Source: Eucalyptus grandis (lineage: Eukaryota > Streptophyta > Magnoliopsida > Myrtales > Myrtaceae). From it: a DNA stretch of 64,000 nt. Position numbers and translations under genes: made by a program. Positions 63,701-64,000 of this stretch are shown here, piece after piece. Within the stretch, counting starts at the first letter, position 1; the number at the start of each line of letters is the position of its first letter. Below the pieces are notes generated by a model, which did no database searches, was not told the DNA's origin, and worked only from the letters and a program-made list of their open reading frames with translations. The stretch lies in NCBI RefSeq assembly GCF_016545825.1, contig NC_052613.1, positions 41,088,112 to 41,152,111 of the forward strand. The letters are read 5' to 3'.

Positions 63701-64000
63701 ACCTTAGCCTTTGCAAATATTGGACACCAACCCTCTCCAACAAGACATTTTTTTGTGACGTCGAAGTTCAGCATATTCAATGTGTCATAGATAGCTTTCT
63801 CCCTCCTTACCTGAAAAGAATGGGAAACATAGTCATTTCTTTCACCAGAAAGTTTAATGAAACAGAAAATATTTGAGCCATACTCTCAAGTCTGTTCCAC
63901 TGGCAAAAATAGAGACGCAGTACCAATGTTTATCTCTTAGCACTACTAAATTGCAACTTACCATGTTCATCCATTTGTTTAAGTGAAACTGAATGGAACT
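57768..64000 (-). CDS. VHA-a: V-type proton ATPase subunit a (C-terminal part, truncated by window)
   Basis: Eleven exons on the minus strand are visible: 64000-63962 (cut by the window), 63810-63703, 63568-63420, 62673-62520, 62362-62202, 60624-60418, 60324-60141, 60056-59973, 58732-58533, 58456-58397 and 57972-57768. They join in frame to 516 residues of a protein usually about 820 aa. This is the membrane-embedded V0 subunit that forms the proton half-channels beside the c-ring in vacuolar or trans-Golgi membranes. Diagnostic parts are [73 protein letters not shown], and [15 protein letters not shown], which carries the essential channel arginine. The C-terminus is KPFSF-like followed by an acidic LTEEED. 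It resembles the vacuolar VHA-a2/a3 forms more than a1, as far as memory allows. Confidence 0.95.
58790..59420 (-). other. Coding-like sequence inside a V-ATPase intron
   Basis: The intron between 59973 and 58732 contains overlapping open frames on the minus strand: 59377-59132 (81 codons), 59292-59101 (63 codons) and 58996-58805 (63 codons). Composition is less AT-rich than neighbouring introns. I cannot assign a family. It may be a captured or decayed gene fragment, or chance. Confidence 0.3.
60879..60919 (+). mobile_element. Minute poly(A)-tailed insertion with 10-bp direct repeats
   Basis: TGCAACCTGA at 60879-60888 recurs at 60910-60919. The interval is GTTTAGGCC followed by 12 A. It is in the 1.6-kb V-ATPase intron. 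Confidence 0.65.
61128..62009 (+). mobile_element. Solo-LTR-like element in a V-ATPase intron
   Basis: The 882-base segment starts TGTTAAC and ends CTCAACA, as LTRs do (TG...CA). It is flanked by AGTAA at 61123-61127 and AGTAG at 62010-62014, a near-perfect 5-bp duplication. A TATA-like TATAAATAG lies near 61760 inside. Just outside the right end, TAGTGTCAGAGC resembles a plant initiator-tRNA primer binding site (TGGTATCAGAGC), so it may instead be a truncated retrotransposon with one LTR. No gag or pol is present. Its plus orientation is opposite to the host gene. Confidence 0.55.

Noticed and set aside
1..64000. CRISPR arrays, operons, rRNA or tRNA genes
   Set aside because: The DNA is plant nuclear; repeats lack regular spacers, and no tRNA cloverleaf or rRNA core was recognised by eye. 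A tRNA scan would be needed to exclude single tRNAs.

Overview
The window is nuclear DNA from a flowering plant. The genes have many short exons with GT-AG introns, the spacers are AT-rich and full of small repeats, and the proteins are plant families (euAP2 transcription factor with a miR172 site, cytosolic ascorbate peroxidase, plant V-ATPase subunit a). A woody eudicot is likely; Myrtales is only a guess. Exon coordinates below were derived by hand from splice sites and reading-frame continuity; no alignment was run. Layout: (1) 1-6395 is a tandem duplication of a ~2.6 kb non-coding segment; the second copy carries an 845-bp Mutator-like insertion with a 10-bp target duplication. (2) 6400-7380, minus strand: a small conserved plant protein of 79 aa. 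(3) 7380-11240: AT-rich spacer with foldback elements. (4) 11353-14906, plus: RAD51B-type recombination protein, 11 exons. (5) About 16600-26330: long spacer in which I see no gene. (6) 26832-30038, plus: euAP2 factor of the TOE/RAP2.7 type, 10 exons, with uORFs and a miR172 site. (7) 32649-40597, minus: CNOT4-like RING/RRM protein, 12 coding exons, 1007 aa. (8) 46054-48113, plus: cytosolic ascorbate peroxidase, 9 exons, with a heat-shock-element-like promoter motif. (9) 49997-56426, minus: an uncharacterised protein of about 1366 aa whose fourth intron looks like a minor-spliceosome AT-AC intron. (10) 57768-64000, minus: the C-terminal 516 aa of V-ATPase subunit a, whose 5' end lies beyond the window; one intron holds a solo-LTR-like element. 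The genes are independent housekeeping or regulatory units and form no operon or cluster. The most unusual signals are the AT-AC intron and a recurrent class of minute poly(A)-tailed insertions flanked by 10-17 bp direct repeats.
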